Origin: Plasmodiophora brassicae
Taxonomy: Eukaryota > Endomyxa: Phytomyxea > Phytomyxea > Plasmodiophorida
Reading direction: 5' to 3'
Length of the DNA stretch: 64,000 bases
Assembly (NCBI GenBank): GCA_036867785.1
Contig: CP145416.1
Location: forward strand, 1,116,001-1,180,000
Shown: positions 1 to 11,273 of the stretch, in pieces
How positions within the stretch are numbered: the first letter of the stretch is position 1
Layout of the letters: every line of letters begins with the position of its first letter
The notes under the pieces: generated by a model
What the model saw: the letters and a program-made list of their open reading frames with translations, nothing else
What the model was told of the DNA's origin: nothing
The model's database searches: none
Position numbers and translations under genes: made by a program

Positions 1-256
1 CGGAGATCTTGATGCCGGACTCCTTCAGGCCCGTCAGCCTTTCCTTCTGCGCAGCTTCCAGCCGCGCCAGACGATCCTTGAGCGCCGCGTTCTCGCGCTG
101 GCCGGTCCCGCTCCCGGCCGCCGCTGCTTGCAGACGTTCAACCTCCGCCTCCAGCCGATCCTGCTGCCGCTGGGCCTCGGACAGCGCAGCGCTTATCTGG
201 GCGATCACGGCCTCTGCTTGGGCCAGGTCGGCTGGGATGCTTGGGATCGTCGCCAT
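1..256 (-). CDS. coiled-coil protein, N-terminal part (runs off window)
   Basis: The complementary strand is open from an ATG at 256-254 to the window edge, giving 85 residues of a protein that begins MATIPSIPADLAQ. The rest is rich in Gln, Glu, Ala, Leu and Arg with heptad spacing (for example the stretch around QRQQDRLEAEVERLQ), typical of a coiled coil. A short Ala/Gly linker (AAAAGSGTGQ) interrupts the heptads near residue 50. The family cannot be named from this part. The plus-strand frame over the same bases is Ser/Ala/Arg-rich and looks like the usual shadow of a GC-rich coding strand. Confidence 0.6.
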   Translation of the reverse strand, partial: MATIPSIPADLAQAEAVIAQISAALSEAQRQQDRLEAEVERLQAAAAGSGTGQRENAALKDRLARLEAAQKERLTGLKESGIKIS

Positions 257-447
257 CAGAGAGTGGGACTCTTAATCTGATTCAAGCAGTTCGAAGCGCT
301 TAGGAAAGTGAAAGTCCCCAGTGTATCTAACGTGGGGGAAGCCGACGTCCCCATGACGTCGCACACACAGTGGCACGGTCGCCACTGTGCACCAGTTGCG
401 TCACGTCGTCGTGACTCATGGGTCGGCCACTGTCGCTAGCCTTCCCA

Positions 448-1769
448 TTATGAATCAAGAATGAGCGTGAACTGGATGCCGCAGATCTGAAAGGTTACAT
501 ATGTTATGATTGCGTGCACAACGCCTATGCAAAGGTCAGGAAACGCCAGTCTAGGCGCTGACATCCACGTACCGATCAAAAGCGAGCACACGACTGTGCG
601 AACGACGCTCCTCTTGAGACTCTTCACTAGGTTCCTCGTATCTGCCTCAGAGAACGGTGACAAGTCCTCGATCGTGCCCATGTGTGGCTCCGTCAGCAAG
701 TAGAACAGGAACGACAGGAACGTGACAAATGCGACAATTGCATTGCTTGTACGACTGTCCAGAAAATATATCAATAAGTTCCTGAACCTCCAACAATATG
801 CTTGTCATCAACCTGACTAGCGACAACGACACGTTGAGAAACGTTGAGACATGCTGGCCGGCCCAGGCAACCAAAGCAATCGCCTAAAAGATATTGGTCC
901 AAATGATATAAAAGCTCAATATGCACCAATTCAAGATATACCTGCTCCTTTGCACGATCAGCGTCCCACGGGGGAATTTGCATGCCCCAGGATTTCGCAT
1001 AGGAGACAACGGTCTTGTAGATAGACGACGAGCCAAAGTCGGCAAGAATTTGTTTGATCTCCTCATTGCTTCCGACAAACTCTTGAATGGCTGAAACCAT
1101 AGTGTTTACCTGATTCAAATAATAGCAAATCGATATTGTGGAACGCAGAGACTATGACAGAATTACCTCATCAGCTCCATTTTTCAGAATGATTGCCAAT
1201 GGCATAACGATAAGGAATATAACCAGAACTAAGAGAAGCGATCCGACGACAGTGGCAGAATTCCCGACTAAGAAGAAGATTGCAGCCAGCAAGGTTATGG
1301 TCCAGACGATAACACTGAACAGCGACGGATCGATAGCAATGATGCCCAAGTAGATAGGCAGCAATGCTGCGATAATAAAAGGTCTGTATGGGACAATATA
1401 TGAGGTTGCCCGATGATGCAGATCCATTAGAACTGTTACGAGACAATCAGCTGCGTCTGTAGCGACAATCGCTGCAATAATGAGCTTACAATCCCGAGGC
1501 TTGGCCAGAATCATGAACCAGGTTATAGCCCAGAATAAAGCACCGAGATGTGGCCAGATAATAAGCAGATCGTAGTACAGGACCAGGCCGACAACAATAC
1601 ATATGGCCATCTGCGACAGCTGGTGGAACGTTTTCTGTACCTTCTGACGTTTAACGTCCTCCTCCGTCAGCGCTGTCGCGTTCGTCTCTCCAGACGACAT
1701 CGAATCCGCTGCCAGTCCATCGTCAAACTGCTCCAGCACCTCATCGATCACCGTCTCCGGGCCCGACAT
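448..1769 (-). CDS. TMEM245-like (AI-2E/UPF0118 family) membrane protein, C-terminally short
   Basis: Four exons read as complement(448..754, 813..883, 942..1109, 1167..1769), 382 residues. All three introns are GT-AG and 57-58 nt long, and frames join cleanly. The N-terminus (about 55 residues) is acidic and Ser/Thr-rich; paired hydrophobic helices follow (ICIVVGLVLYYDLLIIW, LGALFWAITWFMIL). A later helix group contains AFVTFLSFLFYLL, followed by the soluble turn SPFSEADTRNLVKSLKR seen in TMEM245-like proteins. Family members continue for roughly 170 residues more with several helices; here a stop at 448-450 follows GIQFTLILDS and no plausible exon continues downstream. It may be a genuine short form or a decayed gene. 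Transport substrate is unknown. Confidence 0.5.
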
Positions 1770-1938
1770 CGCCTATATCACCCGTCGCCGCGGGCGCTGC
1801 CAGCGTATCGTGCAGCAGCAAAACCGGGCACACACGACCCGTGTTGAAAATAGTGTCGCGGTCCAGACTCCATCACGTTCGGCAGGACGTCAAGGCAGTC
1901 CCAGGAAAGAATTTATTTTTCAGAAGGCGAAGAGGCGA

Positions 1939-2787
1939 TCAGGGGACGCTGCGAAGCGCATTGGAGGTCGGCTTCGGGGCGACGACGACGACGGGCCCGC
2001 TGGGGACAACGGCGCTGGGGCCGCCGACGCGATCATTGCCTCCGGTCAGGCTGTTGTTTCGCCCGGATTCGAGCTTGAGCCGGGTGGCGAGTTGGCTGAG
2101 AATGTAGAATTCGAATTTGATTTTGATGGAGTATACGCTGGCTTTGAGCATGACCTGGTAGTTGTACAGGTTGACGTACTCGGTGACAAGGACGGAAATG
2201 TCAAGAATTAGGACGAAAACGTTTGCTGCGATCTGCCGCATAACGAATGGTGTCGACAAGCTGTCGAACATTGTCTTTCTCGAGAAGCTGTGTATGTACA
2301 TGGCGCCGAGGATCGTCTCTTGCAGGCAGAATAACGTGACTTGAATCTTCTCGATGATGCTGTAACCAACAGTCCATGGCTCGGTCCCAATAACGTTCGA
2401 TCCGAACGTGAAGACTGTTGTCAAGAAATGCGAAAAGATGATGTTGAAAATGATAAAGTAGCGAACGTAGCGAATTTGCTTTGGGTCAATCCCGACGAGG
2501 CCCAACCGGGAGTACATGACCATGGAGAATCCGGTGACCATACAGTACCATCCGATGGTGACAATAATCAAGGGTCGATAGATGGTGCTGTTGGCAGCGT
2601 ACCATCCGTAGAACAGATCAAGATAGGAGAGGACGAACGGGATCAGACTACCGCTGGCGAGGACCAGGGACCAGAAGTACAGCCCGCTGTACTTGCTGAA
2701 TTTGGTGAAGACCAGAAGCAACGTTTCACAGCTGTTGTACAAGGCTATCGCCGACGTTGCCACGTGGAACGTCTGGGTGACATCCAT
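1939..2787 (-). CDS. seven-helix integral membrane protein
   Basis: A single exon encodes 282 residues starting MDVTQTFHVATSA. An in-frame ATG lies upstream at 2835, but the partial duplicate next door starts at the MDV position, so 2787 is preferred. About seven hydrophobic segments follow one another (for example YFWSLVLASGSLIPFVLSYL, RPLIIVTIGWYCMVTGFSMV, YVRYFIIFNIIFSHFL). The C-terminal 45 residues are soluble and rich in Gly, Val and Pro. The pattern recalls uncharacterised fungal and protist seven-helix proteins, but no receptor family motif is visible, so no function is assigned. A truncated copy of its first exon lies just upstream at 3000-3126. Confidence 0.6.
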   Translation of the reverse strand: MDVTQTFHVATSAIALYNSCETLLLVFTKFSKYSGLYFWSLVLASGSLIPFVLSYLDLFYGWYAANSTIYRPLIIVTIGWYCMVTGFSMVMYSRLGLVGIDPKQIRYVRYFIIFNIIFSHFLTTVFTFGSNVIGTEPWTVGYSIIEKIQVTLFCLQETILGAMYIHSFSRKTMFDSLSTPFVMRQIAANVFVLILDISVLVTEYVNLYNYQVMLKASVYSIKIKFEFYILSQLATRLKLESGRNNSLTGGNDRVGGPSAVVPSGPVVVVAPKPTSNALRSVP

Positions 2788-2999
2788 AGAACCTCGCTTT
2801 CTCTCCTGAGTTCGTAGCGACGGTGTACCGACCACGAATGCAGTGTCCAGTCAAGACTGCTGCACGTCTCTCCTTGTCACAGAAAAGTAAACCTGCGAAA
2901 GCGTTGGCAAGATGCTCGGCACTGGGATTTAGATTGTCCAGATGACATGTCCGCCCCACCCGTACCTACTCAAACAGGCTGATAACCCCCATTGAGCAA

Positions 3000-3126
3000 C
3001 TCGGGAGCGACAGAAGTGGAGCCCGCTGAACTCGCTGACCCTGCTGAAGACGTCGAGCAACTTTCCGCAGTTGTTGTACAAGGGTGTCACCGACGTCGCC
3101 ACGCGGAACGACTCGATGACATCCAT
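3000..3126 (-). pseudogene. partial duplicate of the seven-helix gene (first ~41 codons)
   Basis: The complementary strand reads MDVIESFRVATSV and then LYNNCGKLLDVFSRVSEFSGLHF, matching the start of the intact neighbour (MDVTQTFHVATSA, LYNSCETLLLVFTKFSKYSG) at most positions. Similarity stops after about 41 codons and the frame then runs into unrelated sequence. It is a 5' fragment from tandem duplication, lying head to tail with the parent about 210 bp away. Confidence 0.6.
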
Positions 3127-3831
3127 AAGACAGAGCGTTCGTTGCCTTTTACGTTCGTAACTATGTTACTTCATAGTCAAGTTGAAAGGGGCGCAAGCGC
3201 CACCGGTTGGTCCACTGGTATTTTACGTACCTACGAGCCGATAATCGCTACCGAGGCTCGGAATCGCCAAGTCGAATACTTGTTCAAATGGTGCTTTCGA
3301 CCCAGAGCATCACCAAACCAAGCAGACCGGAAGCATGTTGCATCCATTCCATGAACTGAACGATCTCCGCCTAGATCAGCGGCCTTCCTCAAGACATGTC
3401 CAATAGTACCTCTGACAGGCTGACGCATGAACGCTCACCAAAGGATACTAAAACGATTGCTGTATTCAGGTTTTAGGATCAAGCATAGTAAGAGCAGTAA
3501 TCCAGCGGCTCATAAGACTCGAAAGTTACTGTCATCGACAGATCTCCAATAACCTTCTTTCTAATCATTGCCCGCCCGCGTCGTGCGTCTGTGCCAGTGC
3601 AGCCCATATCAACCTCGAAACGGCCTTTTGATGTCATCACATACCACCGGACTTGGCCCGGGCGATATCAGACCGAACATGAACCTTCACCGTAACAGTC
3701 ATTTCACTGGTCGACGCGATCTGCAGCAAGGCCCAGTGCCACGACCACCAATGACTATAACTCGACGAATCCGTCGACCGTCGTTGGTGTGCAGCCACGG
3801 AGTCCGAGGCGGACAGGCGACGTGGTTGCCG
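3127..3831. other. intergenic, nothing recognised
   Basis: About 700 bp with only short open frames that lack the high third-position GC of neighbouring genes. It presumably contains the promoter of the NSRP1-like gene. Confidence 0.5.
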
Positions 3832-4927
3832 ATGAGCAATACCGGGCCTTTGAAGTACGGGTTGAACCTTCCCAAGAAGCGGAAAGCGGTGACGGCGCCA
3901 TTGAACGTGTTTGAGAATGCGGTCGCCGCGAACGCTAGCGCCAATGTCGCCTCTCGTGTTTCTGCAAATGGAGATCAGCAGCGCCGGAAGGTTCGGACAC
4001 CATTCCGTGGGTGTCGGCGTGATCTGACAGCTCTGTAGGCGGAGGAAGAGAAGGCAAGGTTGCTTGCAGAAGATCCGAATGTCTATGAATTCGACAGTGT
4101 CTACGACGATATGGCTGCGGCGAAGAAGGAGCGGCTCAACTCAAAGTTAACCTCTGCGTCGTCTCGCCAGGTATGTGCTTTGTGGACGTTTCAAAGTGTG
4201 CAGGTGTACTGATATTCCAGTACAGCCGAGGTACATGGAGGCATTGCAGAAACGGGCTCTGGAAAGGAAGCGAGAGCAGGAAGTCGTGTACCAGAATATT
4301 ATCAGGAAGGAACGCGTCGCAGAAGACCATTTGTATCAGTCGACGGAGGCGTTCGTGACGGCTGGATACAAAGAACAGATGATGAAGGACAATGCTTGGC
4401 AGGTCGAGCAGGACCGTATTGACGAACAGCATGCCGGTCCGACATCCCGGGGAATGGCCGGCTTCCTCTCCAATGTTCTTGCACCATCTGTCCCGTCTTC
4501 GATTAGTGCTGTCGTGGACGATCATACCCCCAAGAAACCACCGAATCGTGAGGACAAACATCATGGCAAATCGGCTCCTACTAGAGCCCAGGAGCCACCT
4601 GCTGAGAAGCCATTGTCAAGAAGAGATCGTGAACTTGCTGCTTCTCCGTCTTCGCAACGAAAGCAGGCGCCTCCACACGCTGCTGTTGCTCGGGAGCAGG
4701 CCCGCGAAGCTGAAATTGGAGCTGTATCTCCGTCTCAGGAGCAGGCTCAACAATCCGCTGCCGTTGTCCCAGAACAGTCCCGTGCAACGGAGCCTGCACC
4801 TGTACCTGCTCCTCAGGAACAGACTCGAAGAACAACATTGGATTCCGCTGCTGCTGCAAGGGAGCGATATCTCCAGCGGAAACGTGAACGCGAAGCCATC
4901 AAGGAACAAGGCGCTGGGTCGGGATAA
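3832..4927 (+). CDS. NSRP1: NSRP1-like nuclear speckle splicing regulator
   Basis: Exons 3832..3990, 4039..4170 and 4226..4927 give 330 residues. The start MSNTGPLKYGLNLPKKRK fits the NSRP1/CCDC55 opening (YGL.LPKK) and sets the ATG. Exon 2 carries the family block AEDPNVYEFDSVYDDM; exon 3 continues PRYMEALQKRALERKREQE and then EAFVTAGYKEQM, all in NSRP1 order. The intron 2 acceptor is the second of two close AGs (TACAG at 4225), the only one that keeps the frame. The C-terminal third is low-complexity Gln/Glu/Pro/Ser with spaced EQAR and EQTR motifs and a basic coiled-coil end. The expected role is nuclear, in alternative splice-site choice. Confidence 0.8.
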
Positions 4928-5280
4928 ACACGTCCGTCATCGACTGACTGAAAGCTGTTTGTCCAGCTCGATGGTCTCGGTAGGCATCATCGTGCGTTTG
5001 CTTCGTCCGAGCACATAAACAACAAGAGCATGTATTATTCATACTTACATGTGTCGAATCGTCGAGAGCACATTGGCGCACAGGGTTTGAAACGAGGCCT
5101 GCAGATACTGTTTCCTCCTTTCAAGAGACACATTTTAGAGCATGAAACGAAAATGCCTACGTAGCTATGTAGGGCATCCTGTTCGAGAGATGGCATAAGT
5201 ATCGTCACTAGGGAAACGCATACGCCAGTTGCTGAATAACATTAAAAGTATTCTTTATAGATCGGTTGAAGGTTGTTCTA
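4928..5280. other. convergent intergenic gap
   Basis: AT-richer DNA between two convergent genes. It holds only 3' flanks and no gene that I can see. Confidence 0.5.
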
Positions 5281-7076
5281 TCAGGTCATTGGTACATTCG
5301 GGCCAACCGTCGGCGTCCAGCGATGACGCAGGTAGTAGACCAGCTTTGTACAGTAGGTCGTGATGAAGTAAATGGGCAGCCCGGCAAACGTCAGGAGCAG
5401 GGCGTAGCGCGACGTTGTTGCTGTCGATGGATTCGGGTCGAACAGGCTGTATGCCACCAGGAACAGGCATGCCAGAGTAAAGGCAATGGGAGTGACTGGG
5501 TACAATGCCACCTTATAGACACGCGGCGCAGGCATCGTGAAACGCAAACGAATCAACGCAGCGCCAACAAGGGCGAAGACGATCTACCGGACGATGCGTC
5601 AGGCGAACGTAAACGAATCTGCCAGCGCCTTACGATCTGTCCGATCATGAAGTAGTTCATCACCTGATCCAGGTTGGGCACACAAATCTGCAACACGATC
5701 GCCCAGGCAGCACACGCGACAATCGAGACGAACGGGACGCCTCGCGACGATACCCGGCCAAATGGCGATGGGAACAGGTGATCGCGCGCCGCCGAATAGA
5801 AGACGCGTGTGCACCCGGCCAGTTTCGCGTTGGCGCTCCCGGCTGCACATAAAGCGATCAGGATCGACGTGACAGAGCACAGCGACGATCCGCCGATGCG
5901 GGAGAAGAACGGCGCCGCCAGGCTGGCGGTGCTCATCTCGTTCGGCTCCAGCACCGACATGAACGACACGATCACCAGAAGCCCAAGACCTGTAACGCTG
6001 CTTATCCCAGCCAGGAACACGCGAGGAACGTCGCGCGACGGATTCAGCATTTCCTCAGACAGCTATCCGAACGACGTCAACCACACGAGAAGACTGACAT
6101 TGAACCACTCTCCTACAGGTGCAAGCATCTGGAACCCTGCAAGAGCAACTGCCAAGTTAGACCTGATACAATCGCAAGAAGACATGCCGGCGTACCGTTG
6201 AACGCGAAGACTGCCTTCATGATGGCGTACACGACGAAATCCCAGTTGAGACCATCGAACAAGTTTCCCATCGACATGACGTCGGCACGAGCAGGCGTCG
6301 CCACACTGCGGTGGATGACGGCGGAGAGAAGAACGGCGCCCACCGTCAGGAACTTCACGTCTGAGGCATGATAAGAAACAGGGATATGATCCATAGGGAA
6401 TTATCGTACAGAGCAGAACGCGTTGGAGCAGAGCGGAGCTGCTCGACCCAGCCAGGTTGACGCCAGCAATGAACACGACCAGGCCAATCGACACGAGCTG
6501 GATGACAAGAGGCGTGTCCGGAACGGCCCAGGCAAGCCCGCTCACCAGGTACACGGCGCAGACACCTGTTATTGCCGCCAACGCGCCGGGTCCAATAACG
6601 ACGAAGAGCATAAACACTGACGGGGGCAATATCATGAATGTGGCGGTGATGATGTGGCCCGTCTCACCATACCGTAGCAGAAGGCAGAGACCCTACCGAA
6701 GGCAGCCTTCAGGTAGGTGGATTCGCTTCCAGCAGACACGAGTAACGTGGCCAGCTCGCTGTAGCACAGCGCCCCGGCCAGCGCTAATAGGCCGCTGATG
6801 GTCCATGCCACCAGGGTCCCGATTGGGCCAACCGATTTGTAAATGTACCCGGGACTGACGAACAGCCCGGCACCGATCAGCGATCCGATGACGAATGCGA
6901 ACCCGTCTGATGTCACCACATTGGCAAGGGCATCATCGCAAAGGAATCCAGGCCGGTTCGGTACCGAAGAACGTCAGCGTTCGCTTGAGCTGGTTGCACG
7001 CATCAGGGCCAAGATTGACCATTAGTGTCGGCTCGGCGCCTGTGCCGTCGTCCTTCACAGCGCTCCGTGACGCCAT
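5281..7076 (-). CDS. LAT/SLC7-type amino-acid permease
   Basis: Seven exons, complement(5281..5583, 5634..6062, 6117..6136, 6196..6360, 6410..6616, 6673..6906, 6965..7076), encode 489 residues, the normal size for L-type amino-acid transporters. TM1 carries the APC signature IGSLIGAGLFVSPG; TM2-3 read GLLALAGALCYSEL; the SEEMLNPSRDVPR loop matches the SLC7 TEEM.NP..N.P motif; TM8-10 and the PAPRVYKVALYPVTP loop follow. Exon 1 starts at MASRSAVKDD and ends LKRTLTFF. Exon 5 is a 20-nt microexon needed to keep frame between FAFN and LSEEM. It is a plasma-membrane or vacuolar amino-acid exchanger; whether it pairs with a heavy chain cannot be seen. Confidence 0.88.
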
Positions 7077-7754
7077 GTGCACGGTTTGATGCTGGTGTCC
7101 GCAATGCAAGGCGGACGTTCGTTGTTGCACCTCACGACAGAACTTGCGGACGGACGGTGCCAACGGCCGACGCTGGGTGCCCTTGTCCGTCCTGGCACTG
7201 GCGCCTGCGCCCGAAATAGATTTCCAGCACGTTCATTGATTCGCGACCCGCAGGGGCCTGTGAGCACGGCCATCGAAAGCAGTTGTGTTCCTCAAGCGAG
7301 ACGAAATCGATATCGACTCCTGCGGCACGGAGCGACATTCTGAGGATGTCAACGTGTCCTCGAAATGCAACCGTCTACTGTGGCGTGGCCTGCCACCTGC
7401 GCTGCGCATTAACGTCGATAAATACTATAGGTAGAAACGTTCAGCACCAGTCTGACGAGGAGTCGATTGCCACTGTACATTATATAGGGCCACGTGCAGT
7501 AAATTCCGCGTCCAATTCCGTTGGGAGTCGTTGGGGAACTTGGTCTTGGACCGGAAGTGCCCGTGGACCACTGAGGTGGACGGAACTGCTTTTATTTGTT
7601 TGCGTTCGCTGCGTTTCGTACGTTGTAGGTTGCAGGTTCCGGTTGGTCAACATACCAACTTAGCATCCAGCATGGCCGCAGTCCGTCATAGCAGCCGTTT
7701 GGTAGGTAGCAAATAGCAATAGGCGTCCTGCGCGAATTCGTCGGCCGACCGGCA
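7077..7754. other. divergent intergenic region
   Basis: About 680 bp between the divergent permease and ICT1 genes. Both strands have short frames but no recognisable domain or splice-consistent coding sequence. Likely promoters and 5' UTRs. Confidence 0.5.
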
Positions 7755-8353
7755 ATGCTTCGAGCGATATTGCGCTGCAGACCGTCGGGCGTTATCGTTG
7801 CGCGCCGCTGCTTGGCAACGTTCGATGTCGTTGATCGCGTGATGGTGCCACGCGACCAAGTCCAGATCACGTTCGCTCGGTCGGCGGGCCCGGGCGGCCA
7901 GAACGTCAACAAGGTCAACACGAAGGTAGTGACGACTCCGGCCGGCGCCTTTTCGGTTTGATCGCGAAACCGGACGGTATCAGGTCGAGATTCGTTTCAA
8001 CGTCGAGACCGCGAAATGGCTGAGCGACGAAGCGAAGCAGCGGCTGATGAATCAGCAGGGTCATCGCATCACGAAGGCCAACGAGCTCGTTGTCACGTCC
8101 ATGGTGTCGCGGTCGCAACATCGTAACCTGGAAGACGCCATGCAGAAATTACAGTACATTGTCTCGTGTTCTGCCATCGTCCCGGATTGCCTGACCGTTT
8201 ATCGACAGAGGGTACATCGACGAGGCCCACAAGGTCGAGAAGGAATGGATCCCGACGGAAAAGCCGGTGTCTGCGAAGCTGACCCGGCTTAAAGACAAGA
8301 AGTTGCACTCAATGAAGAAAGCCGCCCGGCGCAAGCCTGATCCCGACTTCTAA
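7755..8353 (+). CDS. ICT1: mitochondrial class I release-factor family protein (ICT1/mL62)
   Basis: Exons 7755..7925, 7984..8153 and 8209..8353 encode 161 residues. The N-terminus MLRAILRCRPSGVIVARRCL is basic and hydroxylated, like a mitochondrial presequence. The catalytic motif ARSAGPGGQNVNKVNTK contains the GGQ that hydrolyses peptidyl-tRNA. Exon 2 carries NELVVTSMVSRSQHRN as in ICT1 (ELI.TS..SR.Q.RN). The C-terminal tail is Lys/Arg-rich (KKAARRKP), typical of codon-independent rescue factors that insert into the mRNA channel. There is no codon-recognition domain, so this is the ICT1/ArfB type rather than mtRF1. Intron 2 breaks a codon after two bases and splices to AGGGTACATC. Confidence 0.9.
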
Positions 8354-8506
8354 TATATGATGAAGGACTTCTGTACTACTACTTGCTATACCTGTGGACA
8401 TGTCCGACATTAGGGCGCAGCCTCATATAGTGCAGCCACGGGATCCGTCAACGCCGTAGCGGACTTTGCAGGGCGACCCACACCCCGATTGCCATCGCTG
8501 TGAACG

Positions 8507-9694
8507 ATGTCGCACCGTAAGTTCGAGGCACCGCGACATGGTTCGCTTGGTTTCCTGCCACGAAAGCGCTCGCGCACGATCCGCGGCCGAGTTCGCCATT
8601 TCCCGAAGGACAGTCCAGAGGCGGCCCCGCACCTAACTGCCTTCATGGCCTACAAGGCCGGCATGACGCACGTGCTCCGTGATGTCATCCGTCCCGGGTC
8701 GAAGTTGCACAAGAAGGAGGCCGTCGAGGCTGTCACCATTCTTGAGGCCCCCGCGATGGTCGTTGTCGGCCTGGTTGGGTACGTCGAGACGCCGCGTGGT
8801 CTGCGCACCCTGTCGACCGTCTGGGCGAACCACCTCAGCGACGACCTCAAACGCCGCTTCTACAAGAACTTCTACCGCTCGAAGAAGAAGGCGTTCTCGA
8901 AGTACGCTAAGCGCGTTTCGGCTGAGGATAACCAGGACGTTCAGAAGGAGCTGAACCGCATCACCAAGCTGTGCACTGTCGTTCGTGTCCTGGTGCACAC
9001 CCAGGTTCGCAAGCTGAAGCTGCGGCAGAAGAAGGCGCACCTGATGGAGGTCCAGATCAACGGTGGTGACATCGCTGCCAAGGTCAAGTTCGGCTACGAC
9101 CTGTTTGAGAAGGAGGTCCCCGTCGCGGCCGTCTTCTCCGAGGGCGAATCTGTCGACCTGATCGGTGTCTCCAAGGGTTGCGGTGTCAAGGGTGTCATCT
9201 CCCGTTGGGGTGTCACGCGTCTGCCGCGCAAGACGCACCGTGGTCTGCGTAAGGTCGCCTGTATCGGTGCCTGGCACCCGGCCCGTGTGTCGTACTCCGT
9301 CGCGCGTGCCGGTCAGAAGGGCTACCACCACCGTACCGAGGCCAACAAGAAGATCTACAAGATCGGCTGCGGCATCAAGCACGAGTCGTCCGCCAATGGC
9401 AATGCGTCGACGGAGGCGGACCCGACCGTTAAACATATTACGCCGATGGGCGGGTTCCCCCACTACGGTGAGGTCAACGAGGACTACGTCATGATCAAGG
9501 GCTGTGTCATCGGTAGCAAGAAGCGTGTCATCACGCTGCGCAAGGCCATGCACAAGTCGACGAAGCGTCGCGAGACCGAGGAGCCCGGCATCAAGTTCAT
9601 CGACACGTCCAGCAAGTTCGGTCATGGTCGGTTCCAGACTGCGGCCGAGAAGGCCGAGTTCCTTGGCCCGCTCAAGCCGCGCGACGAGGAATGA
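8507..9694 (+). CDS. RPL3: 60S ribosomal protein L3 (uL3)
   Basis: One uninterrupted exon encodes 395 residues, full length for eukaryotic uL3. The start [20 protein letters not shown] is the universal one. The W-finger and the His next to the peptidyl-transferase centre are present ([20 protein letters not shown]), followed by [16 protein letters not shown]. It is a structural core protein of the large subunit. Codon usage is strongly biased to C and G at third positions and the gene lacks introns, unlike nearly all neighbours, which suits high expression. The long reverse frame over it is a shadow. Confidence 0.98.
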   Translation: MSHRKFEAPRHGSLGFLPRKRSRTIRGRVRHFPKDSPEAAPHLTAFMAYKAGMTHVLRDVIRPGSKLHKKEAVEAVTILEAPAMVVVGLVGYVETPRGLRTLSTVWANHLSDDLKRRFYKNFYRSKKKAFSKYAKRVSAEDNQDVQKELNRITKLCTVVRVLVHTQVRKLKLRQKKAHLMEVQINGGDIAAKVKFGYDLFEKEVPVAAVFSEGESVDLIGVSKGCGVKGVISRWGVTRLPRKTHRGLRKVACIGAWHPARVSYSVARAGQKGYHHRTEANKKIYKIGCGIKHESSANGNASTEADPTVKHITPMGGFPHYGEVNEDYVMIKGCVIGSKKRVITLRKAMHKSTKRRETEEPGIKFIDTSSKFGHGRFQTAAEKAEFLGPLKPRDEE

Positions 9695-9755
9695 ACCACG
9701 CCATCGTCCTCAATACAATCATCCAGTCGCTTACCTTATCATGCAGATGTGTTTA

Positions 9756-11273
9756 CTATGCGACAGCGAAGGCCTGGAGCAGGCGGATGATCCGCGGGTA
9801 CAGACGAACGTGGGCGTCAACGCCCCAGGTGAAGTCCAGATGGGCATACTCGTTAATGATCTGCCAGTCGACGACGATATCCGGTCGGATCTCACGACGA
9901 AGATAGTCGTTATCAACAATGTCGCCTAGTGTGTCCTGGTCGCCCAGGAACACGGCAACGGGGACGTTCACCTTCGAGAGATCGTAGACCGGGGGTGTGA
10001 CCTTCCCGTACCGGACCAGGTTCTCTATTGGCCCCAGGTCGACCTTTGCGAATCGCTTGTGCTTGACCATCTGGGTCCAATGGGCCATGTTCTGATAAGG
10101 GACAGTTGTCAGGACCTGCGGCTGGTATGGCGCTGGGTGCTTGTATACGCTACCTGCATCGAAGTCCCAGCTGGCGTATGCTTCGTGTACAGCTGAAGGC
10201 GGGTGCAGTTCAGGTTGTGCCCGGGCGTGCCGTTCGTGCCTTCGATCATGAATAGGAACAGGGAGCACGCGTCCTTCCCAATGATCGACGTATCGCAGAA
10301 GAATTTGGCGGTCAGCTCCCTGAGTGCAATGTCAGCGCAATCCCGATGTCCACCCACTGCGGCGAATCACCAGATTTCGCCATGCGGTGCAAAGTCGCCT
10401 GTGCCCGGCCAGCGCGCGATCTCCTCCAGGTCGAACTCGGCCAGGAAGTGCAGAAGCTTCGACCGTATGTTCCGTACTATGCAGGATTTGATCAGGCGTA
10501 CGTGGACGACACATGGCGCGTCTTACGTACCGAAGACGGCAGGACCCAGGGCGATAAACAGGTGGACCTTGTCGTTAAGCTCAGACGACTCGGAGAAGTG
10601 AGCAAAGGCAAGTGTGGCGCCTTGGCTGTGTCCAATATAGGCTAGCGATGCCTGACCCGACACATGGAGCGCTATTCGAATAGGTTACGTCATCAGCCGG
10701 GTCGAAATGCGGGCCCTGTGAGGCGGCGCGACGAACCGTGATTAACAAAGGCGGGCATATCGAATTCGGCCATCTCATCAAACGAAAACCGCCACTTGTC
10801 CTTGCTGTTGCCCAGCGGAGGGCTGAAGTTATTCCCGCGTGAATTGCTCAGCCTGGATGGACGACGTCAATGCCGGCAGAGCTTCATTAGCGACGGGGGA
10901 CCTACCATACGTCGAAGCCATTATCTGCCAGGATATAGGCCAACGATTGTTCCCGTTCGTTAAGCAGGAACGCAGCAGCTGAATCCAATAGCCCATGCTG
11001 CAGAAGAACGACCGGTCTTGGGCCTAGCGAAGGCCCTCGGCGGCCATGCGGAATCCGGAACATGTTCAACAGAAACCTTGCGGAACGTTAGGCTTCGGTG
11101 GACATAATAAAGATGTCCGATGCTGCTGACCCGTCGCGCGCGACAACCTCATGGGTCTCGCACGGGTACCCATTATACGCAACCAGCTGCGGCACCGTCA
11201 GCGAGCACTCTGGGATATCGGCCGACGCGAATAACGCCAGCACGGCAACGACGACACCGCCGGAACGCAACAT
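9756..11273 (-). CDS. lysosomal acid lipase / gastric lipase family enzyme
   Basis: Seven exons, complement(9756..10091, 10154..10319, 10371..10476, 10531..10671, 10737..10852, 10906..11076, 11131..11273), give 392 residues, matching LIPA-type lipases. A signal peptide (MLRSGGVVVAVLALFASA) is followed by the AB-hydrolase lipase start PQLVAYNGYPCETHEV. Catalytic residues are visible: Ser in YIGHSQGATLAF, Asp in FLGDQDTLGD and His in NEYAHLDFTWG. The oxyanion-side block VVLLQHGLLDSAAAF and the LSNSRGN motif are in the expected order, and TPAGTSMQNMAHW follows as in mammalian LIPA. It is expected to hydrolyse triacylglycerol or sterol esters in a lysosome-like or secreted compartment. An alternative in-frame start lies 12 codons upstream. 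Confidence 0.93.

Noticed and set aside
8633-9625. 330-codon open frame on the minus strand
   Set aside because: It is the exact reverse of the uL3 gene; its Leu/Val/Asp/Arg-rich composition is the standard shadow of a codon-biased GC-rich gene.
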